Assembly: GCF_020360975.1 (NCBI RefSeq)
Contig: NW_025408668.1
Location: forward strand, 310,001 to 374,000
Source of the DNA: Hirsutella rhossiliensis
Taxonomy: Eukaryota; Ascomycota; Sordariomycetes; Hypocreales; Ophiocordycipitaceae
DNA: 64,000 nucleotides
Reading direction: 5' to 3'
Below the pieces are notes generated by a model. The model worked only from the letters and a program-made list of their open reading frames with translations. It did not search any database and was not told the origin of the DNA. Positions 44,080-54,010 of this stretch are shown in pieces. Position 1 is the first letter of the stretch, and each line of letters begins with the position of its first letter. The position numbers and the translations under genes are program-made.

Positions 44080-46010
44080 CACACCGGCTCCTGTCTCAGA
44101 GCGGTGAGAACTGGATACCCTACCAGTTGCGACAGGATGGCCGGTGGTCCAAAACATGGCTGGCTTTGCTTGATCAAGGCAGCCACTACAACCTGATCTC
44201 CAAGGCTGCTCACTCAACGTGATTGGCAGCGAGTGGAACCAACGTTTGAGGAACCCGAAACGGCAGACCATAGCCGGATTGACACAAAAGGAACTATCCA
44301 CGTCTTGCTCAAGGCAAGGGATAGCTGGGGAACCGAGAAAATTCTTCGGGTCTTCTGCTTCGTCTCATCTGTAGCTGACAAGGAAGGACTTTGGCTGGGC
44401 AAACCCTGGCTAAAACATATCAGTCTGTTGCTGGAGAGGGCAGATCACCTTACCTGGGCTTTCGCTGCGCCCCCGCAAAGGACATCGTTCGTCCGCGGCG
44501 CGAAACAAATCAGGCGTCTCGCGAAATCTCACTTTGGTATACCCCTTATCCACGAGAACAACAACGAAGCGGTGACTCCTTTAGAAGACGCAGCCCCGCC
44601 AGAAGTGCCTTTAGCATACCGTGATTGGGCAGACGTCTTCTCGGAGGAAGAGGCTGCTAGGTTACCCCCTCTTTCAGGGCGTTCCCATCCAATCGACCTC
44701 GAGGATGGGCAAATACCCCCTCCAGGACCCATCTATAATCTGTCAGAACATGAGATCGCGGTATTACGCGAATACATCGCTTCGGCCCAGGCGAAAGGAT
44801 GGATCCGACGATCAATCAGTCCTGCAGGCTCTCCGATTCTCTTCGTTCCTAAAATGGGAGGGAAACTACGGTTATGTGTCGACTACCGTGGGTTGAATAA
44901 GGTGACCAAGAAGAACCGAGCGGCTTTGCCATTGATCTCGGGGATCTTGGACCGACTGGGTAGAGCTAAAGTCTTCACCAAGCTTGACCTAAAAGACGCA
45001 TATCACCGACTCCGGATTCGCGAAGGGGACGAGTGGAAAACAGCATTTAGGTGCCACTATGGCCATTACGAATACCAGGTAATGCCATTTGGGCTGGTCA
45101 ACGCTCCCGCCTCGTTCCAGCAATACATCAACGATGCACTGGAAGGCCTGGTTGACATCATCTGTGTTGTCTACTTGGACGACATCCTCATCTTCAGTGA
45201 AGACCCGGAACAGCATGAAGGTCATGTCAAGGACGTCCTGCAAAGGTTGCGAAAAGCCGGACTTTACGCCAATCTGAGTAAATGCGAATTCTCGGTGAAG
45301 AAAGTCTCCTTCTTGGGGTTCGTGGTCGACGAAGAAGGAATCCACATGGAAGAAGAACGGGTCCATGCTATCACAGAATGGCCAGCACCCCGTTCTGTAA
45401 AAGACATACAGGTTTTCTTAGGGTTTACTGGGTTCTACCGCCGCTTTATCAAGAACTACAGCAAGATCGTGTCTCCGCTCACCGATCGTCTCCGCAAGGG
45501 TGCATCGAAGCCCTTCAAGCTGGATCCAAAAGCAATGAGGGCTTTCGAAGATCTCAAGACGGCCTTCACACGGGCCTGTTCTCAGACACTTCGATCCTTC
45601 CAAGGCAATACGAATCGAAACGGATGCGTCTCAGTTCGCTATCGGAGCAATAATCTCTCAACTGCACACCGATCGATGGCACCCCGTAGCGTTCCTTTCG
45701 CGGAAGCTTCAGGACGCAGAGACAAGATACGCAATCCCGGACTGCGAACTGCTAGCTATCACAGAAGCTTTCCGCTATTGGCGCCACTACCTTGCCTATA
45801 CGGAGCAGAAGATCACCGTTTTGACGGACCACCTGAACCATAAGTACTTTATGTCCAAAACTAAGCTGACCAATCGACAGATGAATGCACTGGACCAGTT
45901 GTGCAGCTTTGACTTTGAGATCCTTTACCGACCGGGCTTGAAGAATCCTGCGGATGGATTATCAAGACGGCCGGACCACGAGGGTGATGAGAACGGCCGG
46001 GCTGCGAGAT
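44080..46010 (+). pseudogene. Gypsy 1 protease, reverse transcriptase and RNase H
   Basis: The protease site reads LLDQGSHYNLIS (about 44167-44202), where the family has D(S/T)G. The RT is in the open frame 44233-45843 (opening at a GTG, so part of a longer polyprotein): KLRLCVDYRGLNKVTKKN, TKLDLKDAYHRLRI, VMPFGLVNAPASFQQY and the catalytic YLDDIL at about 45171-45188. A frame change near 45590 moves RNase H out: ETDASQFAIGA, then HPVAFLSRKLQDAE, LTDHLNHKYFM and LSRRPDHEGD at about 45.96 kb. Otherwise the motifs are intact. Confidence 0.88.
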
Positions 46011-46044
46011 CCGTGCGTTCCGTCATTCCTGAAAAGTTTGCCCA

Positions 46045-46395
46045 GCTGTTTCCCTGTGAACCTGCGGAAGGGGACCGTGTGTGTTCAAGACAGGCTGCTG
46101 GTATTGGCGATCAGTCCGGTTCGCGACCGGCTGTCCCTGTCGCCCTGTACATGTTGACCGGCTGTTTCCCTGTGAACCCGCGGAAGGGGACCGTGCGTGT
46201 TCAAGACAGGCTGTCGGATTTGGCGAGCAGTCCGGTTCGCGACCGGCTGTCCCCGTCGCCCTCGAAAAGATTGATCGGCTGTTTCCCTGTGAGTCTGCGG
46301 GTAGGGACCGTGTGCACTCTAGACAGGCTGTCGAATTACGCGATCAGACCAGGTCGCACCTGGCTGTCCCTGTCGCTGATGGAAGAGCTAAGCTC
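46045..46395 (+). repeat. Three tandem repeats of about 117 bp between RNase H and integrase
   Basis: Units begin GCTGTTTCCCTGTGA at 46045, 46161 and 46278. Translated, each gives (R)LFPCE.AEGDRVCSRQA, then a QSGSRPAVPVA block and a linker, about 39 residues. Units 2 and 3 are in one frame, while the 116-bp spacing of unit 1 to unit 2 is one base short, so unit 1 is read in another frame. The third unit is the most diverged. Confidence 0.85.
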
Positions 46396-47946
46396 GACCG
46401 TCTCAGGCGTGTTGCACGAGTCTTGAGGACGTCGAGGACGACATCTCAGGAGGAGGCACCGCTGTAACGGCACCAGCGTTACAGGAGTCACTCCAAGAGG
46501 CCCTGCTGGCGGCACAGCAAGGGGACGCCTTTGTTGTCCAGCAGAAGCAGCTTGTTAGTGTCCCTGACAGCGCTACCGCCGGTGGGCTCTCGTCAGAAGT
46601 CTGGAGCACCAATGACGAGGGGCTGTTGTGTTACCGCGAGAAGATCTTCGTGCCTGTGGGCTTGAGAAACGAGATCCTAGTGCTGTTTCACGACGATGAG
46701 GTTGCCGGCCATCAAGGCGGAACCAAGACTTGCAAGCGGATTCAGGTGCAGTATTACTGGCCCGGATTACGTCGAGACGTGCGTCGTTATGTCTCTACCT
46801 GCCGCGAATGTCAGCTCGCAAAGCCGAGGCATCATAAGCCGTACGGGCTGCTAGCGCCACTGCCGGCGCCAAGCCGTCCGTGGCAAGAGATTTCGATGGA
46901 CTTCATCACGGACCTCCCGCCGGTCCGATGTGAGAAGAAGATTTACTCCAGTATCCTGGTCGTGGTCGACCGCCTGACCCGCTACGCACGATACATTCCG
47001 GTGTCGTCGCGCATATCCAGTGATGGCTTGGCAGATGTGTTCCTGAGGGAAATCTTCAAGCATTATGGAATGCCTGATGGCATTGTCAGCGATCGAGGGA
47101 GCCTATTTACGGGGCACTTCTGGGCCACGTTTTGCCATTTGCTTCATTGCAAGCGACGCCTCAGCACGTCTTTTCATCCTCAGACTGATGGTCAAACCGA
47201 GCGGGTCAACCAGACGATCGAACAGTACTTACGGACTTTCTGCAACAAAGAGCAGTCAGATTGGATGGACAAGTTGCCATTGGCGGAGTTTACGTATAAC
47301 ACCTCATACCATGACACGGTGAAAGGAGCTCCAGCCGAGGTTTTGATGGGCTATCAGCCACGGTCTAAGGGTCATGTCAAGGGACAACTCGAAACCTTCA
47401 GCATTCGCGCCATGGACCGAGTCCGAGGCCTCAGAGAACTTCACGAACGTACGGCCCTCCTTATCACGAGAGCCCAGGAGCGACAAGCGCGACACTATAA
47501 CAAGACTCGACAGCAAATGTCCTTCGAGGAGGGTGATTGGGTCCTTATTTCCACCAAGAACCTTCCGTTGAGACGTCCGACCAAAAAGCTGACTGACAAG
47601 TACGTCGGGCCATACCAGATTGACCAAGTCGTTGGGGTCATAACTAGCCTACCGCCTACGCCTGCCTTCAACAGTCAAGATTCACAATGTCTTGCCTGTC
47701 AGCAGCTTGGAGCTCTATCGGACTCGAAATCAAGAGCCTATTGAGCCTGAGGATCATCCGTTTATACCCGAGTCTACCTATGACGTTGAAAAGATTCTCG
47801 ATCATCAAGGGCCGAAAAGTCGTCGGAGGTATCTTGTGAAATGGAAAAGACATGGAGATGAAGAGAACTCTTGGGTGTCCAGAAGCGACTTTGTGGATAA
47901 AGCGTTTCTGGCGGACTACGACCAGTCTGTCTTGACAAGAACTTAA
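46396..47946 (+). pseudogene. Gypsy 1 integrase with chromodomain
   Basis: The open frame 46626-47744 has the HHCC zinc region (LFHDDEVAGHQGGTKTCKRI, CRECQLAKPRHHKPYG) and the catalytic core: first aspartate in ISMDFITDLP, second in GIVSDRGSLF, glutamate in DGQTERVNQTIEQYL. A one-base change near 47635, at GTTGGGGTC, breaks the C-terminus. The chromodomain continues in the next frame to 47946 (YDVEKILDHQGPKSRRRYLV, KWKRHGDEENSWVSRSDF). The chromodomain places the element among chromoviruses, which target heterochromatin. Confidence 0.88.
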
Positions 47947-47983
47947 GAGTTCGGGACGAACTCTTCAGGAGGAAGGGGCAACC

Positions 47984-48198
47984 TGTCACGCGCCTAAAGT
48001 GCTTGACCACGGTAGATGGCTGGTTGATTCCAACCACTGGCTGGAGTGACTTTTCCAGGGAAAAGCACGGGGCTGGGAGGCCTCTCGTGGTTATAAAAGT
48101 AGGGTTGCATAGCACCTGATGGAGCTCGTCAGAGATCAATGAATTGAATGATTGACCCCCGTTCCTCACTCTCTGTTTAGTTGTGTGTGCGCCTTACA
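47984..48198 (+). repeat. 3' LTR of Gypsy 1
   Basis: 215 bp, the same as the 5' LTR except for one extra C (GACCCCCGTTCC). It is followed by the target duplication CGTAG. Confidence 0.95.
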
Positions 48199-49221
48199 CG
48201 TAGACCTCACAAGCGGCTCTTCTCCTCGAGATATTTTCCAACGATTTGTCGACTCAATTATTTCTTGGCAGCCTTTTAGAGACCAACCCCATTTTCGCAG
48301 GAAACCAGAGGTAACTTCCCAGCTTTCAGGTCGATGGGGGGCACCCCACACAATGATGCCATTCCGATTCGCAGTGAGGTCATCCTCGTCCCCGTAATAA
48401 GGCGCTGGTTCTTCTGCAATGCTTGGCTTCTGTTTGCACTGGGGTCCCGAAAAGCATGAAGGATCGACAAGATGGCCAACCAGGTCGTTAGCGAATTCTG
48501 CCCAGCTAAAGCGACCCTCCTGTTCGATCAGATTATCGCGAATACTTGGAAAGGGTAGTAGATCGATACATGTCGCGTGCATAACGGTATTCTGTAACCG
48601 CGTCGGGCGAAGAGACTTGGGAAGGTCACTCGCAGTTGACATGATGACTGCACGACCAGGAAAGCTTGTTCAGCAGGAATGACCTGCAGCCCTCAGTTCC
48701 GTCACATTTCGCGAGATAGGAAGTAAGGCCCAGGAGTACAACTTTGTTATCAAAGAGGCCGCGCAGTACGTTGACGTGAATCAGATGTAACAGATGATCC
48801 TGCGTAGGGGAAGGCTTAAACTGGCAAGCTGCCACTAGGATGTCGAGCCAGGCCTTGTTGTCCCGCTCCCCTGCTTTCGTTGGGACAGGCTCTTTGCTTC
48901 TGTTAGTTAGGGCAAACTTTGCTGTAGAGTCATGCGGCTCGTGGGATCGAGCAGATATCGTACCGCCATCGGTATCGGCGGCGTGTTGATAGGTGTAGCG
49001 CCATCGGTCTACTTGATATGGGCGCGGGTCGTCTGTTTTGGCTTGGGTTTCTTGTTCTCTTATCCGCGATCCTGCGACGATTAGAATCGACGATTTCAAT
49101 ACCAGCCAATACATTAAGCTGGGGACTCAGAGCTCGCGCACTTACTCCGTGCTCGTTGGTTAAGACGGTTTTGCAGTTTCTTGCGCTGCTTCCGCTCCTC
49201 AGCGCCCTCGGCGGATTGCAT
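48166..49221 (-). pseudogene. bZIP/DUF3425 transcription factor, frameshifted, 3' end interrupted by Gypsy 1
   Basis: ATG 49221 (MQSAEGAEERKQRKKLQNRL). Exon 1 is 76 bases. The intron 49145-49072 has a GTAAGT donor, TCTAATC branch site and GCAG acceptor. Splicing gives NRLNQRARRSRIREQE, a bZIP basic region. A DUF3425-type C-terminal domain follows: QDHLLHLIHVNVLRGLFDNK, then after a one-base frame change near 48675 SLRPTRLQNTVMH, IDLLPFPSIRDNLI, GIIVWGAPHRPESWEVTSGF and LRKWGWSLKGCQEI. The frame enters the LTR at 48198, adding a short LTR-encoded tail (CKAHTQLNRE, stop 48166). Without the element the reading would meet a TGA immediately after the target site (42283-42285). Nuclear regulator family; this copy is probably inactive. 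Confidence 0.75.
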
Positions 49222-50657
49222 CAGCCTGAAGTCCGGGTACGAACAAACTAATTTATCAGATGTCGGATGCTGAAGCTTAAAGCCGAGATTGTTGACCTGA
49301 GTAGACCTGAGTATTTAGATGGGAAAGCGCAGGGTGCAATGATGCAAGAACTTGACTTCAAAAGGATAAAACTGTCATCCAAATCATAATGGAGCATTAG
49401 GCGTCTGATATAAGTTATGGATGGGTATTGACGGGTAATGTGGGAATGGTATTAGTCTATTGTACTCATCTACCTAGCTTACGTACACAGTCACGTGTAC
49501 GGCTGAGGCCACAAAGCTAGCATCGTGGCCTCCTCCCCCTTTTAGATAGACAATCCTCATAGCATATTACGACACACCGGTTGAACGCAGTTCCCTGTTT
49601 GTCTCATGCTCGAGCCCTGCCAACAGGTACCTTAATATAGCTGTAACTTAAAGTGGGTCTTGTAGCATATTCGACTGTAAGTGGCAAAAACTGTCAGCCA
49701 GCTGTAAGAACGCTAACAAACTCTACTCCGTACAAATGGCACTAAACTTTAATTTTAGTATGTTCGAGCGGAGTGGGTTGACAGTGGATCCACTACAGGG
49801 GGGCCTCAACGTCGGCCAATCCCCGTGACAGCTCCACAGTCACGGGGCATTGAGGCCTCCTAGGTAGTCATCGTGTGCAGTTACCGGAAGTTCCAGGGGT
49901 GGTTAGCCACCCCTCCCGGGCTCATAACTATCACGAAAAAGAGAGTCACCTGCTGTTATAGGCGTACACGTTAATTGACGCATATGGTACAGGCAGGCGC
50001 AGGCTTCGCGACACCGGCGGCGCGTTAGAAGGCCTTTCGTTCCTCAAGGCATTAATCCCCCCCCCGTTCTTCACTCTCTGTTTAGTCGCAATCACGTCCC
50101 GAAAGTCCTGTGACTCTCGCGAAAATGATACCTTTAGGCTAGCTAATGTGGCTGTAACCTTCATTAGGTTTAATTGGGTCTCGCAGCCCATCCGGCCGCG
50201 AATGGCAAAAACCGTCAGCGGGGCACCGTAAATGACGCTAACCAAAGTCACTTATAGCGAACTGTCAGAGGGAGCAGACCGACGGTCAAATCCACGCACT
50301 TATAAACCCTAGTGAAAGAGGCAGGTCACACACAGGGACTTGAGTCGGGTATCGATGCAGTAACTTAACACGGCATCCGTAGCAAAGTGGTTAGGCGCGC
50401 ATATCAATTGCCCCGTATAAATACCCCCTCAATGTCGCACAGATATATAGAAAACATGCATCATCCTTTGGACTCAATTGTGCCTGCCCTTATCCTTCTG
50501 CCCGCACTCTCAGCTTGCTGAGACGAACTCCTCATAAGACAACCCAGTGTGTAAAAAGCTTACAAAGGTTCGAGGTAGAACCGCCCTGAGCCTCTTCCAG
50601 ATTTTAACCGGATATTATAATTTCAGTCACTCTCCTTGTCCCTCTTTCAATCTCGCC
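49222..50657. other. No gene; palindrome and diverged short repeats
   Basis: A near-palindrome at 49802-49857 has an outer stem GGCCTCAA/TTGAGGCC and an inner stem CCCCGTGAC/GTCACGGGG. About 95 bp at 49640-49735 are repeated in diverged form at 50146-50250 (GCTGTAAC, GGGTCT, GGCAAAAAC.GTCAGC, ACGCTAAC in the same order). At 50056-50085 CCCCGTTCTTCACTCTCTGTTTAGT matches the 3' part of the Gypsy 1 LTR. The last 200 bases before 50658 (TATAAATACC at about 50416) are promoter-like for the SDR gene. Confidence 0.5.
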
Positions 50658-51740
50658 ATGGTCACCCTATCAGCTGCCGAAGCTTCCAATGCCAAGATCG
50701 CCACCAGTCTTCCAATTGGAATGGTAGCAGTCTTTGTCGGTGGTACCAGCGGCATAGGTGAATATACCCTCAAGAACTTCGCTCAGAATGCCAAGAACCC
50801 CAGAATATATCTCGCTGGCCGGTCCCAAGACGCGGCGAACCGCATTATTTCCGAATGCACCAAGCTCAACCCGGATGGACAGTACATCTTCATTCAGTCC
50901 GATGTCAGTCTTCTGAAAAATGTCCTTCCTGTATGCGAGCAAATTCTATCCAAAGAAAAGTGCATCAACCTCTTGTTTCAGACCCAAGGAGGTCTGGGAG
51001 TAGAGAGTGAGTCTCGCATGGGAAGCTTGCTTCGAGCACATTCACGGCATTATGGCTGACACCTCTTTGTAACAGAGACGTCGGAAGGGCTTTCCCGGGC
51101 TTACGTGCTCCCATTCACCTCCCGCATTCTCTTTGTGCTCGGCCTCCTGCCCGCTCTTCAAAAAGCCTCAGGGCTCAAGAGAGTTGTTTCCGTCTTCGCA
51201 GCTGGCTACGAAGGCCACTTTGACGAAAACTATTGGTCTGAATATGTAACCAAACAGCCCATGAAGTCTCGTGGACATTTAGCGGCCATGATCACCATGG
51301 CGCACAACGTGCTGGCCAGGAAGGCCCCCGATGTGAGCTTTATTCACAATTTTCCGGGAGGCGTGAGGACTGGATTTGGCAAAGACGCCAAGGGGCTCAT
51401 GGTCCTGGCCCGCATGGCGTTCGCAGTACTTGGGCCCTTGTTTCTAAAATATCGCTCTCCGGAGGAGTCATCAGTGCTGCAGTTATACTGTGCTACCAGT
51501 GCCGCATTTCCACCCGCGACTGGCGACGCTGCCGGGATTCCTCTTTCGGAGCATGTCCCCATGTCCGCAGGCACTGATGGAAAGCCAGGGAGCGGCAGTT
51601 ATAACATCAACGACAATTGCGAGAAGGTGTCTCATAGTGTCGAAAAGCGCCTTGCTCAAGCGAAGGAGGATGGTGTCGAGGAGAGGCTTTGGGCACATGT
51701 CCTTGGTGAGATCAAACAAATAACTGGCAAAGTCTTGTAG
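50658..51740 (+). CDS. Short-chain dehydrogenase/reductase-like protein
   Basis: Start ATG 50658 (MVTLSAAEASNAKIATSLPI) in a good context (TCGCCATGG). Exon 1 ends at 51006. The 69-bp intron 51007-51075 has a GTGAGT donor, GGCTGAC branch and AACAG acceptor. Exon 2 runs to TAG 51738-51740. The protein is 337 residues. The Rossmann nucleotide motif GGTSGIGE is at residues 28-35, and LAGRSQDAA and a DVSLL acidic segment follow as in SDRs. The later RAYVLPFTSRILFVLGLLPA block occupies the place of the usual YxxxK site, and no canonical YxxxK is present. This resembles the fungal SDR-like proteins often found near secondary-metabolite genes (from general knowledge); the substrate is unknown. It appears intact. 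Confidence 0.8.
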
Positions 51741-51946
51741 ATAGTCGCCGAGGGTCAGGAGAAGCGGTTGAAAGTATGTAATCAGGTCTGCTGCGAAGCC
51801 GCCCGTAGGACCTCTAGAGGTTCCCTGCATTCTGAATTTCTGATGCCCCTGCTGAGACAGCCAGCCAGGACTTCAGGCGTTGCTGATGCGCCGGCTGAGA
51901 CAGTCAGTCCGGCCGTCGAGGAATGTCATGGAAATCGTCGTCATAC
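51741..51946. other. 3' flank of the SDR gene
   Basis: No gene is supported. The stretch just beyond it, about 51975-52045, contains repeated TCAAGTAAG/ATCAAGT words. Confidence 0.4.
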
Positions 51947-52235
51947 TCATGGCCCTTTTCTCAGCGCTGACCCCAATTCAAGTATCAAGTCAAGCATATC
52001 AAGTAAGTCAAGTAAGTTGACAATCCATTGTATTTCAAGTAAGCGAAGCAGTCGCTTGATCATATAGTACTGGAATAGCCACCTGGTGTCGTTGTCAAGA
52101 ACAACGTCGACAGGTTGTTGCTTGCGAATTTCGGGATCCTCAGAAGCTGCAAAGAAGTCCCGTTGCAGTTGATGAAGCAGTTGAGTTAGCATGTCGGATC
52201 GATGCACCCAAACAACAAAGTTGTAACGGTCTCAA
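51947..52235 (-). pseudogene. hAT transposase fragment
   Basis: The minus strand reads FVVWVHRSDMLTQLLHQLQR then DFFAASEDP and VDVVLDNDTRWLFQYYMIKR, a segment found in fungal hAT transposases upstream of the dimerisation region. It has no ATG and both ends are cut. The TCAAG-rich stretch marks its lower side. Confidence 0.65.
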
Positions 52236-52458
52236 CTGAGTGTGTTGACAACTAGCTGAGCGACTGCGACGAGTATCCTAAATGTGACGGTACAAGTGCA
52301 CGAACAAGGTCGGGTGCGACTTGGGTAAAGTGATTGTCTACGAAGAGAGAAGGAGGTTCCTAAGGAAGACTCTGACTTTCGCTATTTACATGAATCAAAG
52401 TGAGACATTTCATAAAGTATGAAAGTCACATGATCGTTCCCTCACACATGGGCCTCCC
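52236..52458. other. No gene; probable 3' non-coding end of Gypsy 2
   Basis: AT-rich sequence with no frames. The 3' LTR of Gypsy 2 would lie here, but no matching 5' LTR was recognised above 57.7 kb. Confidence 0.3.
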
Positions 52459-53981
52459 TTACTCCATCGCTTCTGATTCTTCCACGTCTTGCTGAGCCTG
52501 TAGGCGAGCATTTTGCACTTCTTGTTTCGTGGGTCTCGGTTTGTTTTTGCTGTGCTTCTCGAAGTCTCTGATGGCGATGTGAGCGTTGACGACGTTCTGT
52601 AGTGGTTCCCATGTTGCCTGCTCAAGGTCGAAGCCTCTCCATAGTATATGGTACTGGAAGCCTTTCTGTTTTGTGCGTTTCGAGTCCAGTATTGCTTCAA
52701 TCGCCCAGAGTTTCTCCCCTTTGCATCTAGCGTTATTGGTGGGGCGGTGTGTTGTATTGGCCGGGAGCGGGTCGTTTGGTGACGGTCGTAGGAGGTTGGC
52801 GTGGAATGAATTGTGAATTGAGTCTAATTCATGTGGCAACTTCAGTTGGTAGGAGTGAGGTTGAGCACGCGCTCGATTCGAAAAGGGCCAATGAACTTAT
52901 GATCTAGTTTGGGGATGGGTCTGGCCGAATCGATGTTGCGTGTGCTAAGTAGCACCATGTCTCCAACTCGGTACGCTGGCGCCGGTGATCTATTTGCGTT
53001 GGCGAACTGTTCTTGTGAGGCTTGAGCTGAGAGCAGGTTTGTCCGAAGTAGACCAGTGATTTCTTGCATCTTGGCGACAAATTCGTTCCCCTCGTTGCAG
53101 CGTTCTGCCAGGTCTTTGGATGCCGCGAGTGGTATTGCGCGAGGGGGACCAAAGCTCATTCGGGGGTGGTAGCCTGTGTTCGCAAAAAATGGAGACATTC
53201 CCGTTGAATCGCTAACAACGTTACGGGCTGCGAATTCGGCCAATGGGAGCCACTCGTCCCAGTCGTCCTGAGCAAAGCTAACATACTGGCGAAGGTATTG
53301 TTCGAGAAATGAGTTAGCGTTTTCCGTCTGGCCGTCAGTTTCGGGGTGATATGCTGTGGAGAGGCTGATATTGATCTGTAGGCGGTGGCAAACCGCTTTC
53401 CAGAATTCCGAGACAAACAGTGGTCCTCTATCAGATACGATTGAATCCGGTAGTCCATGGAGTTTCCAGACATCTCGTACGAAGAGCGTTGCCAAGTCAT
53501 GTGCTTTCATGTCGGTCTTGCAAGGCGTGAAATGTCTGTCCTTTGACAGCCTATCGACTACCACCATGATTGCGTTGAATCCACGAGCTGTGCGCTGAAT
53601 TGGGCCAATGAAGTCAACGGACAAGTCCCTCCATCTTTGCAAGGGAACTGGGAGCGGTTTCAACGTCCCCTGGTACCGTAACCGGGAGGTCTTGTTCCTC
53701 AGGCATCCGTGGCAATTGCGTGTGAATTGTTTCGTATCGGCGCTAAGCCTTGGCCACCAATAAGAGCGTGAAATGAGTTCGTATAGCTTGTTTTTCCCGG
53801 GGTGGCCTGATTCGACGCTGTCGTGGGCGAGTTGAGTGAGAAGGGTCCGTAGTTCGCCTGCGGGTACGTATAGCCTCTCTCGGAAATATAATCGGCCTTC
53901 GTTTATCATGCATTCCGATAGAGAAACTTCCTTCGAGTGAGGAGTGCCATGGGGTTTGAGCATCTCGTCCCTGATTTTCAT
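52459..53981 (-). pseudogene. Gypsy 2 integrase with chromodomain
   Basis: Frame 53981-52842: HHCC zinc region (LAHDSVESGHPGKNKLYELI, CHGCLRNKTS), then the core aspartates (LSVDFIGPIQ, SIVSDRGPLF) and glutamate (DGQTENANSFLEQYL). After a frame change near 52.84 kb, 52839-52459 has the conserved HELDSIHNSFHANLLRPSP end and a chromodomain (LWAIEAILDSKRTKQKGFQY, HILWRGFDLEQATWEPLQ). Confidence 0.85.
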
Positions 53982-54010
53982 CCACCATTCGTCCTCCTCA
54001 TAGCCCTTGT

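Larger units (their letters stand above)
42291..48198 (+). mobile_element. Gypsy (Ty3) chromovirus 1, complete, recent insertion
   Basis: A full-length 5.9-kb element. LTRs at 42291-42504 and 47984-48198 start TGTCAC, end TTACA and differ by one C in a C-run. The target duplication is CGTAG (42286-42290 and 48199-48203). Internal order is gag, protease, RT, RNase H, integrase, chromodomain. A polypurine stretch AGGAGGAAGGGG precedes the right LTR (about 47968-47979). The near-identical LTRs mark a recent insertion, yet gag-pol is split by several frame changes. It inserted at the 3' end of a bZIP/DUF3425 gene. Confidence 0.95.

Noticed and set aside
50376..50410. tRNA gene or fragment (A box TAGCAAAGTGG)
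   Set aside because: There is an A-box match only. No B box, T-arm or acceptor pairing follows, and TATAAATACC right after suggests an ordinary promoter.
52236..52458. LTRs for Gypsy 2
   Set aside because: No direct repeat was found between the sequence below 52.46 kb and that above 57.7 kb; the ends are probably lost or too diverged.
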